A stretch of 64,000 bases of DNA from Colletes latitarsis (Eukaryota > Arthropoda > Insecta > Hymenoptera > Colletidae): the NCBI RefSeq assembly GCF_051014445.1, contig NC_135136.1, positions 15,704,001 to 15,768,000 on the forward strand, read 5' to 3'. Positions 42,000 to 56,716 of the stretch are shown in pieces. The notes beneath the pieces are model-generated. The model saw only the letters and a program-made list of their open reading frames with translations, was not told the origin of the DNA and searched no databases. Position 1 is the first letter of the stretch. Each line of letters opens with the position of its first letter. Position numbers and translations under genes: made by a program.

Positions 42000-44720
42000 T
42001 CTTCGCATACTTGTTGGCCAGATCCTGGGTTTTTCTCGAGTTTGAATCACGTAGTAATGTGGTAGCACACTGAAGCTGTCAATTAAACCTGGTTTCGATC
42101 AATATTTTAGAGGATAACACCGGTTAGGTCTGGGTTAGGTCTGGGATTTGCGCGCATCTGGCATATACTTTCGCCATTTTCGCAAACTTGTTGGCCAGAT
42201 CCTGGGTATTTTCCGTGTTTGAATCACGTAGTAATGTGGTAACACACTGAAGCAGTCAATTAAACCTGGTTTCGATCAATATTTCAGAGGATAACACCGG
42301 TTAGGTCTGGGTTAGGTCTGGGTTATGCCCGCATCTGGCTCATGATTTTGCCTTCTTCGCATACTTGTTGGCCAGATCCTGGGTTTTTTTCGTGTTTGAA
42401 TCACGTAGTAATGTGGTAACACACTGAAGCTGTCAATTAAACCTGGTTTCGATCAATATTTTAGAGGATAACACCGGTTAGGTCTGGGTTAGGTCTGGGA
42501 TATGCGCGCATCTGGCTTATACTTTCACCTTTTTCGCAAACTTGTTGGCCAGATCCTGGGTTTTTTCCGTGTTTGAATCACGTAGTAATGTGGTAACACA
42601 GTGATGCAGTCAATAAAACCTGGTATCGATCAATATTTTAGAGGATAACACCCGTTAGGTCTGGGTTAGGTCTGGGATTTGCGCGCATATGGCTTATACT
42701 TTCGCCTTTTTCGCAAACTTGTTGGCCAGATCCTGGGTATTTTCCGTGTTTGAAACACGTAGTAATGTGGTAACACACTGAAGCAGTCAATTAAACCTGG
42801 TTTCGATCAATATTTTAGAGGATAACACCGGTTAGGTCTGGGTTAGGTCTGGGTTATGCCCGCATCTGGCTCATGATTTTGCCTTCTTCGCATACTTGTT
42901 GGCCAGATCTTGGGTTTTTTTCGTGTTTGAATCACGAAGTAATGTGGTAACACACTGAAGCAGTCAATTAAACCTGGTTTCGATCAATATTTTAGAGGAT
43001 AACACCGGTTAGGTCTGGGTTAGGTCTGGGTTATGCCCGCATCTGGCTCATGATTTTGCATTCTTCGCATACTTGTTGGCCAGATCCTGGGTTTTTTTCG
43101 TGTTTGAATCACGTAGTAATGTGGTAACACACTGAAGCAGTCAATTAAAACTGGTTTCGATCAATATTTTAGAGGATAACACCGGTGAGGTCTGGGTTAG
43201 GTCTGGGATTTGCGCGCATCTGGCATATACTTTCGCCTTTTTCGCAAACTTGTTGGCCAGATCCTGGGTATTTTCCGTGTTTGAATCACGTAGTAATGTG
43301 GTAACACACTGAAGCAGTCAATTAAACCTGGTTTCGATCAATATTTCAGAGGATAACACCGGTTAGGTCTGGGTTAGGTCTGGGTTAAGCCCGCATCTTG
43401 GTCATGATTTTGCCTTCTTCGCATACTTGTTGGCCAGATCCTGGGTTTTTCTCGTGTTTGAATCACGTAGTAATGTGGTAGCACACTGAAGCTGTCAATT
43501 AAACCTGGTTTCGATCAATATTTTAGAGGATAACACCGGTTAGGTCTGGGTTAGGTCTGGGTTATGCCCGCATCTTGCTCATGATTTTGCCTTCTTCGCA
43601 TACTTGTTGTCCAGATCCTGGGTATTTTCCGTGTTTGAATCACGTAGTAATGTGGTAACACACTGAAGCAGTCAATTAAACCTGGTTTCGATCAATATTT
43701 CAGAGGATAACACCGGTTAGGTCTGGGTTAGGTCTGGGTTAAGCCCGCATCTGGCTCATGATTTTGCCTTCTTCGCATACTTGTTGGCCAGATCCTGGGT
43801 TTTTCTCGAGTTTGAATCACGTAGTAATGTGGTAGCACACTGAAGCTGTCAATTAAACCTGGTTTCGATCAATATTTTAGAGGATAACACCGGTTAGGTC
43901 TGGGTTAGGTCTGGGATTTGCGCGCATCTGGCATATACTTTCGCCTTTTTCGCAAACTTGTTGGCCAGATCCTGGGTATTTTCCGTGTTTGAATCACGTA
44001 GTAATGTGGTAACACACTGAAGCAGTCAATTAAACCTGGTTTCGATCAATATTTCAGAGGATAACACCGGTTAGGTCTGGGTTAGGTCTGGGTTATGCCC
44101 GCATCTGGCTCATGATTTTGCCTTCTTCGCATACTTGTTGGCCAGATCCTGGGTTTTTTTCGTGTTTGAATCACGTAGTAATGTGGTAACACACTGAAGC
44201 TGTCAATTAAACCTGGTTTCGATCAATATTTTAGAGGATAACACCGGATAGGTCTGGGTTAGGTCTGGGATATGCGCGCATCTGGCTTATACTTTCACCT
44301 TTTTCGCAAACTTGTTGGCCAGATCCTGGGTTTTTTCCGTGTTTGAATCACGTAGTAATGTGGTAACACAGTGATGCAGTCAATAAAACCTGGTATCGAT
44401 CAATATTTTAGAGGATAACACCCGTTAGGTCTGGGTTAGGTCTGGGATTTGCGCGCATATGGCTTATACTTTCGCCTTTTTCGCAAACTTGTTGGCCAGA
44501 TCCTGGGTATTTTCCGTGTTTGAAACACGTAGTAATGTGGTAACACACTGAAGCAGTCAATTAAACCTGGTTTCGATCAATATTTTAGAGGATAACACCG
44601 GTTAGGTCTGGGTTAGGTCTGGGTTATGCCCGCATCTGGCTCATGATTTTGCCTTCTTCGCATACTTGTTGGCCAGAGCTTGGGTTTTTTTCGTGTTTGA
44701 ATCACGTAGTAATGTGGTAA
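42000..44720 (-). repeat. 1770-bp (10-monomer) higher-order duplication
   Basis: ttttctcgag at 42031 recurs at 43801, cgcaaacttgttgg at 42181 at 43951, and the private variant gtgatgcagtcaataaaacc at 42601 at 44371, all 1770 bp apart. The order of variants between them is kept. Confidence 0.8.
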
Positions 44721-47345
44721 CACACTGAAGCCGTCAATTAAACCTGGTTTCGATCAATATTTTAGAGGATAACACCGGTTAGGTCTGGGTTAGGTCTGGG
44801 TTATGCCCGCATCTGGCTCATGATTTTGCCTTCATCGCATACTTGTTGGCCAGATCCTGGGATTTTTCCGTGTTTGAATCACGTAGTAATGTGGTAACAC
44901 ACTGAAGCAGTCAATTAAACCTGGTTTCGATCAATATTTCAGAGGATAACACCGGTCAGGTCTGGGTTAGGTCTGGGAAATGCGCGCATCTGGCTTATTC
45001 TTTCGCCTTTTTCGCAAACTTGTTGGCCAGATCCTGAGTTTTTTCCGTGATTGATCACGTAGTAATGTGGTAACACACTGAAGCAGTCAATAAAACCTGG
45101 TTTCGATCAATATTTTAGAGGATAACACCGGTGAGGTCTGGGTTAGGTCTGGGATTTGCGCGCATCTGGCATATACTTTCGCCTTTTTCGCAAACTTGTT
45201 GGCCAGATCCTGGGTATTTTCCGTGTTTGAATCACGTAGTAATGTGGTAACACACTGAAGCAGTCAATTAAACCTGGTTTCGATCAATATTTCAGAGGAT
45301 AACACCGGTTAGGTCTGGGTTAGGTCTGGGTTATGCCCGCATCTGGCTCATGATTTTGCCTTCTTCGCATACTTGTTGGCCAGATCCTGGGTTTTTCTCG
45401 AGTTTGAATCACGTAGTAATGTGGTAGCACACTGAAGCCGGTCAATTAAACCTGGTTTCGATCAATATTTTAGAGGATAACACCGGTTAGGTCTGGGATA
45501 GGTCTGGGTTATGCCCGCATCTTGCTCATGATTTTGCCTTCTTCGCATACTTGTTGTCCAGATCCTGGGTTTTTTTCGTGTTGCAATCACGTAGTAATGT
45601 GGTAACACACTGAAGCAGTCAATTAAACCTGGTTTCGATCAATATTTTAGAGGATAACACCGGTTAGGTCTGGGTTAGGTCTGGGTTATGCCCGCATCTG
45701 GCTCATGATTTTGCCTTCATCGCATACTTGTTGGCCAGATCCTGGGATTTTTCCGTGTTTGAATCACGTAGTAATGTGGTAACACAGTGATGCAGTCAAT
45801 AAAACCTGGTATCGATCAATATTTTAGAGGATAACACCCGTTAGGTCTGGGTTAGGTCTGGGATTTGCGCGCATATGGCTTATACTTTCGCCTTTTTCGC
45901 AAACTTGTTGGCCAGATCCTGGGTATTTTCCGTGTTTGAAACACGTAGTAATGTGGTAACACACTGAACCAGTCAATTAAACCTGGTTTCGATCAATATT
46001 TTAGAGGATAACACCGGTTAGATCTGGGTTAGGTCTGGGTTATGCCCGCATCTGGCTCATGATTTTGCCTTCTTCGCAAACTTGTTGGCCAGATCCTGGG
46101 TTTTTTTCGGGTTTGAATCACGTAGTAATGTGGTAACACACTGAAGCTGTCAATTAAACCTGGTTTCGATCAATATTTTAGAGGATAACACCGGTTAGGT
46201 CTGGGTTAGGTCTGGGTTATGCCCGCATCTGGCTCATGATTTTGCCTTCTTCGCATACTTGTTGGCCAGATCTTGGGTTTTTTTCATGTTTGAATCACGT
46301 AGTAATGTGGTAACACACTGCAGCAGTCAATTAAACCTGGTTTCGATCAATATTTTAGAGGATAACACCGTTTAGGTCTGGGTTAGGTCTGGGTTATGCC
46401 CGTATCTGGCTCATGATTTTGCATTCATCGCATACTTGTTGGCCAGATCCTGGGTTTTTTCCGTGTTTGAATCACGTAGTAATGTGGTAACACACTGAAG
46501 CAGTCAATTAAACCATGTTTCGATCAATATTTCAGAGGATAACACCGGTTAGGTCTGGGTTAGGTCTGGGAAATGCGCGCATCTGGCTTATACGTTCGCC
46601 TTCTTCGCATACTTGTTGGCCAGATCCTCGGTTTTTTTCGTGTTTGAATCACGTAGGAATGTGGTAACACACTGAAGCAGTCAATTGAACCTGGTTTCGA
46701 TGAATATTTTAGAGGATAACACCGGTTAGGTCTGGGTTAGGTCCGGGATATGCCCGCATCTGGCTCATGATTTTGCCTTCTTCGCATACTTGTTGGCCAG
46801 ATCCTGGGTTTTTTTCGTGTTTGAATCACGTAGTAATGTGGTAACACACTGAAGCTGTCAATTAAACCTGGTTTCGATCAATATTTTAGAGGATAACACC
46901 GGTTAGGTCTGGGTTAGGTCCGGGATATGCCTGCATCTGGCTCATGATTTTGCCTTCTTCGCATACTTCTTGGCCAGATCCTGGGTTTTTTTCGTGTTTG
47001 AATCACGTAGTAATGTGGTAACACAGTGATGCAGTCAATAAAACCTGGTATCGATCAATATTTTAGAGGATAACACCCGTTAGGTCTGGGTTAGGTCTGG
47101 GATTTGCGCGCATATGGCTTATTCTTTCGCCTTTTTCGCAAACTTGTTGGCCAGATCCTGAGTTTTTTCCGTGTTTGATCACGTAGTAATGTGGTAACAC
47201 ACTGAAGCAGTCAATTAAACCTGGTTTCGATCAATATTTTAGAGGATAACACCGGTTAGGTCTGGGTTAGGTCTGGGTTATGCCCGCATCTGGCTCATGA
47301 TTTTGCCTTCATCGCATACTTGTTGGCCAGATCCTGGGATTTTTC

Positions 47346-48998
47346 CGTGTTTGAATCACGTAGTAATGTGGTAACACACTGAAGCAGTCAATTAAACCTG
47401 GTTTCGATCAATATTTCAGAGGATAACACCGGTCAGGTCTGGGTTAGGTCTGGGATTTGCGCGCAACTGGCTTATTCTTTCGCCTTTTTCGCAAACTTGT
47501 TGGCCAGATCCTGAGTTTTTTCCGTGTTTGATCACGTAGTAATGTGGTAACACACTGAAGCAGTCAATAAAACCTGGTTTCGATCAATATTTTAGAGGAT
47601 AACACCGGTGAGGTCTGGGTTAGGTCTGGGATTTGCGCGCATCTGGCATATACTTTCGCCTTTTTCGCAAACTTGTTGGCCAGATCCTGGGTATTTTCCG
47701 TGTTTGAATCACGTAGTAATGTGGTAACACACTGAAGCAGTCAATTAAACCTGGTTTCGATCAATATTTCAGAGGATAACACCGGTTAGGTCTGGGTTAG
47801 GTCTGGGTTAAGCCCGCATCTGGCTCATGATTTTGCCTTCTTCGCATACTTGTTGGCCAGATCCTGGGTTTTTCTCGAGTTTGAATCACGTAGTAATGTG
47901 GTAGCACACTGAAGCTGTCAATTAAACCTGGTTTCGATCAATATTTTAGAGGATAACACCGGTTAGGTCTGGGTTAGGTCTGGGATTTGCGCGCATCTGG
48001 CATATACTTTCGCCTTTTTCGCAAACTTGTTGGCCAGATCCTGGGTATTTTCCGTGTTTGAATCACGTAGTAATGTGGTAACACACTGAAGCAGTCAATT
48101 AAACCTGGTTTCGATCAATATTTCAGAGGATAACACCGGTTAGGTCTGGGTTAGGTCTGGGTTATGCCCGCATCTGGCTCATGATTTTGCCTTCTTCGCA
48201 TACTTGTTGGCCAGATCCTGGGTTTTTTTCGTGTTTGAATCACGTAGTAATGTGGTAACACACTGAAGCTGTCAATTAAACCTGGTTTCGATCAATATTT
48301 TAGAGGATAACACCGGTTAGGTCTGGGTTAGGTCTGGGATATGCGCGCATCTGGCTTATACTTTCACCTTTTTCGCAAACTTGTTGGCCAGATCCTGGGT
48401 TTTTTCCGTGTTTGAATCACGTAGTAATGTGGTAACACAGTGATGCAGTCAATAAAACCTGGTATCGATCAATATTTTACAGGATAACACCCGTTAGGTC
48501 TGGGTTAGGTCTGGGATTTGCGCGCATATGGCTTATACTTTCGCCTTTTTCTCAAACTTGTTGGCCAGATCCTGGGTATTTTCCGTGTTTGAAACACGTA
48601 GTAATGTGGTAACACACTGAAGCAGTCAATTAAACCTGGTTTCGATCAATATTTTAGAGGATAACACCGGTTAGGTCTGGGTTAGGTCTGGGTTATGCCC
48701 GCATCTGGCTCATGATTTTGCCTTCTTCGCATACTTGTTGGCCAGATCTTGGGTTTTTTTCGTGTTTGAATCACGTAGTAATGTGGTAACACACTGAAGC
48801 AGTCAATTAAACCTGGTTTCGATCAATATTTTAGAGGATAACACCGGTTAGGTCTGGGTTAGGTCTGGGTTATGCCCGCATCTGGCTCATGATTTTGCCT
48901 TCTTCGCATACTTGTTGGCCAGATCCTGGGTTTTTTTCGTGTTTGAATCACGTAGTAATGTGGTAACACACTGAAGCAGTCAATTAAACCTGGTTTCG
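47346..48998 (-). repeat. Copy of 41510-43160 at a 5839-bp offset
   Basis: tcgcctttttcgcaaac followed by cctgagttttttcc at 41641 recurs at 47480, and gtgatgcag at 42601 recurs at 48440. The offset is constant over about 1.65 kb. Confidence 0.75.
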
Positions 48999-51900
48999 AT
49001 CAATATTTCAGAGGATAACACCGGTTAGGTCTGGGTTAGGTCTGGGAAATGCGCGCATCTGGCTTATTCTTTCGCCTTTTTCGCAAAGTTGGTGGCCAGA
49101 TCCTGAGTTTTTTCCGTGTTTGATCACGTAGTAATGTGGTAACACACTGAAGCAGTCAATAAAACCTGGTTTCGATCAATATTTTAGAGGATAACACCGG
49201 TGAGGTCTGGGTTAGGTCTGGGATTTGCGCGCATCTGGCATATACTTTCGCCTTTTTCGCAAACTTGTTGGCCAGATCCTGGGTATTTTCCGTGTTTGAA
49301 TCACGTAGTAATGTGGTAACACACTGAAGCAGTCAATTAAACCTGGTTTCGATCAATATTTCAGAGGATAACACCGGTTAGGTCTGGGTTAGGTCTGGGT
49401 TAAGCCCGCATCTGGGTCATGATTTTGCCTTCTTCGCATACTTGTTGGCCAGATCCTGGGTTTTTCTCGTGTTTGAATCACGTAGTAATGTGGTAACACA
49501 CTGAAGCTGTCAATTAAACCTGGTTTCGATCAATATTTTAGAGGATAACACCGGTTAGGTCTGGGTTAGGTCTGGGTTATGCCCGCATCTTGCTCATGAT
49601 TTTGCCTTCTTCGCATACTTGTTGTCCAGATCCTGGGTTTTTTTCGTGTTGCAATCACGTAGTAATGTGGTAACACACTGAAGCTGTCAATTAAACCTGG
49701 TTTCGATCAATATTTCAGAGGATAACACCGGTTAGGTCTGGGTTAGGTCTGGGTTATGCCCGCATCTGGCTCATGATTTTGCCTTCTTCGCATACTTGTT
49801 GGCCAGATCCTGGGTTTTTTTCGTGTTTGAATCACGTAGTAATGTGGTAACACACTGAAGCTGTCAATTAAACCTGGTTTCGATCAATATTTTAGAGGAT
49901 AACACCGGTTAGGTCTGGGTTAGGTCTGGGATATGCGCGCATCTGGCTTATACTTTCACCTTTTTCGCAAACTTGTTGGCCAGATCCTGGGTTTTTTCCG
50001 TGTTTGAATCACGTAGTAATGTGGTTACACAGTGATGCAGTCAATAAAACCTGGTATCGATCAATATTTTAGAGGATAACACCCGTTAGGTCTGGGTTAG
50101 GTCTGGGATTTGCGCGCATATGGCTTATACTTTCGCCTTTTTCGCAAACTTGTTGGCCAGATCCTGGGTATTTTCCGTGTTTGAAACACGTAGTAATGTG
50201 GTAACACACTGAAGCAGTCAATTAAACCTGGTTTCGATCAATATTTTAGAGGATAACACCGGTTAGGTCTGGGTTAGGTCTGGGATATGCGCGCATCTGG
50301 CTTATACTTTCACCTTTTTCGCAAACTTGTTGGCCAGATCCTGGGTTTTTTCCGTGTTTGTATCACGTAGTAATGTGGTAACACAGTGATGCAGTCAATA
50401 AAACCTGGTATCGATCAATATTTTAGAGGATAACACCCGTTAGGTCTGGGTTAGGTCTGGGATTTGCGCGCATATGGCTTATACTTTCGCCTTTTTCGCA
50501 AACTTGTTGGCCAGATCCTGGGTATTTTCCGTGTTTGAAACACGTAGTAATGTGGTAACACACTGAAGCAGTCAATTAAACCTGGTTTCGATCAATATTT
50601 TAGAGGATAACACCGGTTAGGTCTGGGTTAGGTCTGGGTAATGCCCGCATCTGGCTCATGATTTTGCCTTCTTCGCATACTTGTTGGCCAGATCTTGGGT
50701 TTTTTTCGTGTTTGAATCACGTAGTAATGTGGTAACACACTGAAGCAGTCAATTAAACCTGGTTTCGATCAATATTTTAGAGGATAACACCGGTTAGGTC
50801 TGGGTTAGGTCTGGGTTATGCCCGCATCTGGCTCATGATTTTGCCTTCTTCGCATACTTGTTGGCCAGATCCTGGGTTTTTTTCGTGTTTGAATCACGTA
50901 GTAATGTGGTAACACACTGAAGCAGTCAATTAAACCTGGTTTCGATCAATATTTCTGAGGATAACACCGGTTAGGTCTGGGTTAGGTCTGGGAAATGCGC
51001 GCATCTGGCTTATTCTTTCGCCTTTTTCGCAAACTTGTTGGCCAGATCCTGAGTTTTTTCCGTGTTTGATCACGTAGTAATGTGGTAACACACTGAAGCA
51101 GTCAATAAAACCTGGTTTCGATCAATATTTTAGAGGATAACACCGGTGAGGTCTGGGTTAGGTCTGGGATTTGCGCGCATCTGGCATATACTTTCGCCTT
51201 TTTCGCAAACTTGTTGGCCAGATCCTGGGTATTTTCCGTGTTTGAATCACGTAGTAATGTGGTAACACACTGAAGCAGTCAATTAAACCTGGTTTCGATC
51301 AATATTTCAGAGGATAACACCGGTTAGGTCTGGGTTAGGTCTGGGTTAAGCCCGCATCTGGGTCATGATTTTGCCTTCTTCGCATACTTGTTGGCCAGAT
51401 CCTGGGTTTTTCTCGTGTTTGAATCACGTAGTAATGTGGTAACACACTGAAGCTGTCAATTAAACCTGGTTTCGATCAATATTTTAGAGGATAACACCGG
51501 TTAGGTCTGGGTAAGGTCTGGGTTATGCCCGCATCTTGCTCATGATTTTGCCTTCTTCGCATACTTGTTGTCCAGATCCTGGGTTTTTTTCGTGTTGCAA
51601 TCACGTAGTAATGTGGTAACACACTGAAGCTGTCAATTAAACCTGGTTTCGATCAATATTTTAGAGGATAACACCGGTTAGGTCTGGGTTAGGTCTGGGT
51701 TATGCCCGCATCTGGCTCATGATTTTGCCTTCTTCGCATACTTGTTGGCCAGATCCTGGGTTTTTTTCGTGTTTGAATCACGTAGTAATGTGGTAACACA
51801 GTGAAGCTGTCAATTAAACCTGGTTTCGATCAATATTTTAGAGGATAACACCGGTTAGGTCTGGGTTAGGTCTGGGATATGCGCGCATCTGGCTTATACT

Positions 51901-52506
51901 TTCACCTTTTTCGCAAACTTGTTGGCCAGATCCTGGGTTTTTTCCGTGTTTGAATCAGGTAGGAATGTGGTAACACACTGAAGCAGTCAATTAAACCTGG
52001 TTTCGATCAATATTTTAGAGGATAACACCGGTTAGGTCTGGGTTAGGTCCGGGATATGCCCGCATCTGGCTCATGATTTTGCCTTCGCATACTTGTTGGC
52101 CAGATCCTGCGTTTTTTTCGTGTTTGAATCACGTAGTAATGTGGTAACACACAGAAGCTGTCAATTAAACCTGGTTTCGATCAATATTTTAGAGGATAAC
52201 ACCGGTTATGTCTGGGATAGGTCTGGGTTATGCCCGCATCTGGCTCATGATTTTGCCTTCTTCGCATACTTCTTGGCCAGATCCTGGGTTTTTTTCGTGT
52301 TTGAATCACGTAGTAATGTGGTAACACACTGAAGCTGTCAATTAAACCTGGTTTCGATCAATATTTTAGAGGATAACACCGGTAAGGTCTGGGTTAGGTC
52401 TGGGATATGCGCGCATCTGGCTTATACTTTCACCTTTTTCGCAAACTTGTTGGCCAGATCCTGGGTTTTTTCCGTGTTTCAATCACGTAGTAATGTGGTA
52501 ACACAG

Positions 52507-53840
52507 TGATGCAGTCAATAAAACCTGGTATCGATCAATATTTTAGAGGATAACACCCGTTAGGTCTGGGTTAGGTCTGGGATTTGCGCGCATATGGCTT
52601 ATACTTTCGCCTTTTTCGCAAACATGTTGGCCAGATCCTGGGTATTTTCCGTGTTTGAAACACGTAGTAATGTGGTAACACACTGAAGCAGTCAATTAAA
52701 CCTGGTTTCGATCAATATTTTAGAGGATAACACCGGTTAGGTCTGGGTTAGGTCTGGGTTATGCCCGCATCTGGCTCATGATTTTGCCTTCTTCGCATAC
52801 TTGTTGGCCAGAGCTTGGGTCTTTTTCGTGTTTGAATCACGTAGTAATGTGGTAACACACTGAAGCCGTCAATTAAACCTGGTTTCGATCAATATTTTAG
52901 AGGATAACACCGGTTAGGTCTGGGTTAGGTCTGGGTTATGCCCGCATCTGGCTCATGATTTTGCCTTCATCGCATACTTGTTGGCCAGATCCTGGGATTT
53001 TTCCGTGTTTGAATCACGTAGTAATGTGGTAACACACTGAAGCAGTCAATTAAACCTGGTTTCGATCAATATTTCAGAGGATAACACCGGTCAGGTCTGG
53101 GTTAGGTCTGGGAAATGCGCGCATCTGGCTTATTCTTTCGCCTTTTTCGCAAACTTGTTGGCCAGATCCTGAGTTTTTTCCGTGTTTGATCACGTAGTAA
53201 TGTGGTAACACACTGAAGCAGTCAATAAAACCTGGTTTCGATCAATATTTTAGAGGATAACACCGGTGAGGTCTGGGTTAGGTCTGGGATTTGCGCGCAT
53301 CTGGCATATACTTTCGCCTTTTTCGCAAACTTGTTGGCCAGATCCTGGGTATTTTCCGTGTTTGAATCACGTAGTAATGTGGTAACACACTGAAGCAGTC
53401 AATTAAACCTGGTTTCGATCAATATTTCAGAGGATAACACCGGTTAGGTCTGGGTTAGGTCTGGGTTATGCCCGCATCTGGCTCATGATTTTGACTTCTT
53501 CGCATACTTGTTGGCCAGATCCTGGGTTTTTCTCGAGTTTGAATCACGTAGTAATGTGGTAGCACACTGAAGCTGTCAATTAAACCTGGTTTCGATCAAT
53601 ATTTTAGAGGATAACACCGGTTAGGTCTGGGTTAGGTCTGGGTTATGCCCGCATCTTGCTCATGATTTTGCCTTCTTCGCATACTTGTTGTCCAGATCCT
53701 GGGTTTTTTTCGTGTTGCAATCACGTAGTAATGTGGTAACACACTGAAGCAGTCAATTAAACCTGGTTTCGATCAATATTTTAGAGGATAACACCGGTTA
53801 GGTCTGGGTTAGGTCTGGGTTATGCCCGCATCTGGCTCAT
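52507..53840 (-). repeat. Copy of the 44371-45700 block at about 8135 bp offset
   Basis: gtgatgcag at 44371/52507 and the rare ggccagagcttggg at 44671/52806 occur in the same order, with one 1-bp indel between copies. The copies diverge at gccttcatcgc versus gccttcttcgc. Confidence 0.7.
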
Positions 53841-54682
53841 GATTTTGCCTTCTTCGCATACTTGTTGGCCAGATCCTGGGTTTTTTTCGTGTTTGAATCA
53901 CGTAGTAATGTGGTAACACACTGAAGCTGTCAATTAAACCTGGTTTCGATCAATATTTTAGAGGATAACACCGGTTAGGTCTGGGTTAGGTCTGGGATAT
54001 GCGCGCATCTGGCTTATACTTTCACCTTTTTCGCAAACTTGTTGGCCAGATCCTGGGTTTTTTCCGTGTTTGAATCACGTAGTAATGTGGTAACACAGTG
54101 ATGCAGTCAATAAAACCTGGTATCGATCAATATTTTAGAGGATAACACCCGTTAGGTCTGGGTTAGGTCTGGGATTTGCGCGCATATGGCTTATACTTTC
54201 GCCTTTTTCGCAAACTTGTTGGCCAGATCCTGGGTATTTTCCGTGTTTGAAACACGTAGTAATGTGGTAACACACTGAAGCAGTCAATTAAACCTGGTTT
54301 CGATCAATATTTCAGAGGATAACACCGGTTAGGTCTGGGTTAGGTCTGGGAAATGCGCGCATCTGGCTTATACGTTCGCCTTCTTCGCATACTTGTTGGC
54401 CAGATCCTCGGTTTTTTTCGTGTTTGAATCACGTAGGAATGTGGTAACACACTGAAGCAGTCAATTGAACCTGGTTTCGATGAATATTTTAGAGGATAAC
54501 ACCGGTTAGGTCTGGGTTAGGTCCGGGATATGCCCGCATCTGGCTCATGATTTTGCCTTCTTCGCATACTTGTTGGCCAGATCCTGGGTTTTTTTCGTGT
54601 TTGAATCACGTAGTAATGTGGTAACACACTGAAGCTGTCAATTAAACCTGGTTTCGATCAATATTTTAGAGGATAACAACGG

Positions 54683-54693
54683 TTAGGTCTGGG
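54683..54693 (+). repeat. Single telomere-like 11-bp unit (TTAGGTCTGGG) in one B monomer
   Basis: This monomer reads ggttaggtctgggttatgcc, with one unit instead of the usual two. Confidence 0.9.
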
Positions 54694-56716
54694 TTATGCC
54701 CGCATCTGGCTCATGATTTTGCCTTCTTCGCATACTTGTTGGCCAGATCCTGGGTTCTTTTCGTGTTTGAATCACGTAGTAATGTGGTAACACACTGAAG
54801 CTGTCAATTAAACCTGGTTTCGATCAATATTTTAGAGGATAACACCGGTTAGGTCTGGGTTAGGTCTGGGTTATGCCCGCATCTGGCTCATGATTTTGCC
54901 TTCTTCGCATACTTGTTGGCCAGATCCTGGGTTTTTTCCGTGTTTGATCGCGTAGTAATGTGGTAACACACTGAAGCAGTCAATAAAACATGGTTTCGAT
55001 CAATATTTTAGAGGATAACACCGGTTAGGTCTGGGTCAGGTCTGGGATTTGCGCGTATCTGGCTTATACTTTCGCCTTTTTCGCAAACTTGTTGGCCAGA
55101 TCCTGGGTATTTTCCGTGTTTGAATCACGTAGTAATGTGGTAATACACTGAAGCAGTCAATTAAACCTGGTTTCAATCAATATTTCAGAGGATAACACCG
55201 GTTAGGTCTGGGTTAGGTCTGGGTTATGCCCGCATCTGGCTCATGATTTTGCCTTCTTCGCATACTTGTTGGCCAGATCCTGGGGTTTTTTCGTGTTTGA
55301 ATCACGTAGTAATGTGGAAACACACTGAAGCTGTCAATTAAACCTGGTTTCGATCAATATTTTAGAGGATAACACAGGTTAGGTCTGGGTTAGGCCTGGG
55401 TTATGCCCGCATCTGGCTCATGATTTTGCCTTCTTCGCATACTTGTTGGCCAGATCCTGGGTTTTTTCCGTGTTTGATCACGTAGTAATGTGGTAACACA
55501 CTGAAGCAGTCAATAAAACCTGGTTTCGATCAATATTTTAGAGGATAACACCGGTTAGGTCTGGGTTAGGCCTGGGTTATGCCCGCATCTGGCTCATGAT
55601 TTTGCCTTCTTCGCATACTTCTTGGCCAGATCCTGGGTTTTTTCCGTGTTTGATCACGTAGTAATGTGGTAACACACTGAAGCAGTCAATAAAACCTGGT
55701 TTCGATCTATATTTTAGAGGATAACACCGGTTAGGTCTGGGTTAGGCCTGGGTTATGCCCGCATCTGGCTCATGATTTTGCCTTCTTCGCATACTTCTTG
55801 GCCAGATCCTGGGTTCTTTCCGTGTTTGATCACGTAGTAATGTGGTAACACACTGAAGCAGTCAATAAAACCTGGTTTCGATCAATATTTTAGAGGATAA
55901 CACCGGTTCGGTCTGGGTTAGGTCTGGGTTATGCCCGCATCTGGCTCATGATTTTGCCTTCTTCGCATACTTGTTGGCCAGATCCTGGGTTTTTTTCGTG
56001 TTTGAATCACGTAGTAGTGTGGTAACACACTGAAGCTGTCAATTAAACCTGGTTTCGATCAATATTTTAGAGGATAACACCGGTTAGGTCTGGGTTAGGT
56101 CTGGGTTATGCCCGCATCTGGCTCATGATTTTGCCTTCTTCGCATACTTGTTGGCCAGATCCTGGGTTTTTTTCGTGTTTCAATCACGTAGTAATGTGGT
56201 AACACATTGAGGCAGTCTATTAAACCTGGATTCGGACAGTATTTTAGAGGATAACACCGGTTAGGTCTGGGTTAGGTCTGGGTTATGCCCGCATCTGGCT
56301 CATGATTTTGCCTTCTTCGCATACTTGTTGGCCAGATCCTGGGTTTTTTTCGTGTTTGAATCACGTAGTAATGTGGTAATTCACTGAAGCAGTCAATAAA
56401 ACCTGGTTTCGATCAATATTTTAGAGGATAACACCGGTTAGGTCTGGGTTAGGTCTGGGTTATGCCCGCATCTGGCTCATGATTTTGCCTTCTTCGCATA
56501 CTTGTTGGCCAGATCCTGGGGTTTTTTCGTGTTTGAATCACGTAGTAATGTGGTAACACACTGAAGCAGTCAATTAAACCTGGTTTCGATCAATATTTTA
56601 GAGGATAACACCGGTTAGGTCTTGGATAGGTTCGGGATATGCCCGCATCTGGCTCATGATTTTGCCTTCTTCGCATACTTGTTGGCCAGATCCTGGGTTT
56701 TTTTCGGGTTTGAATC

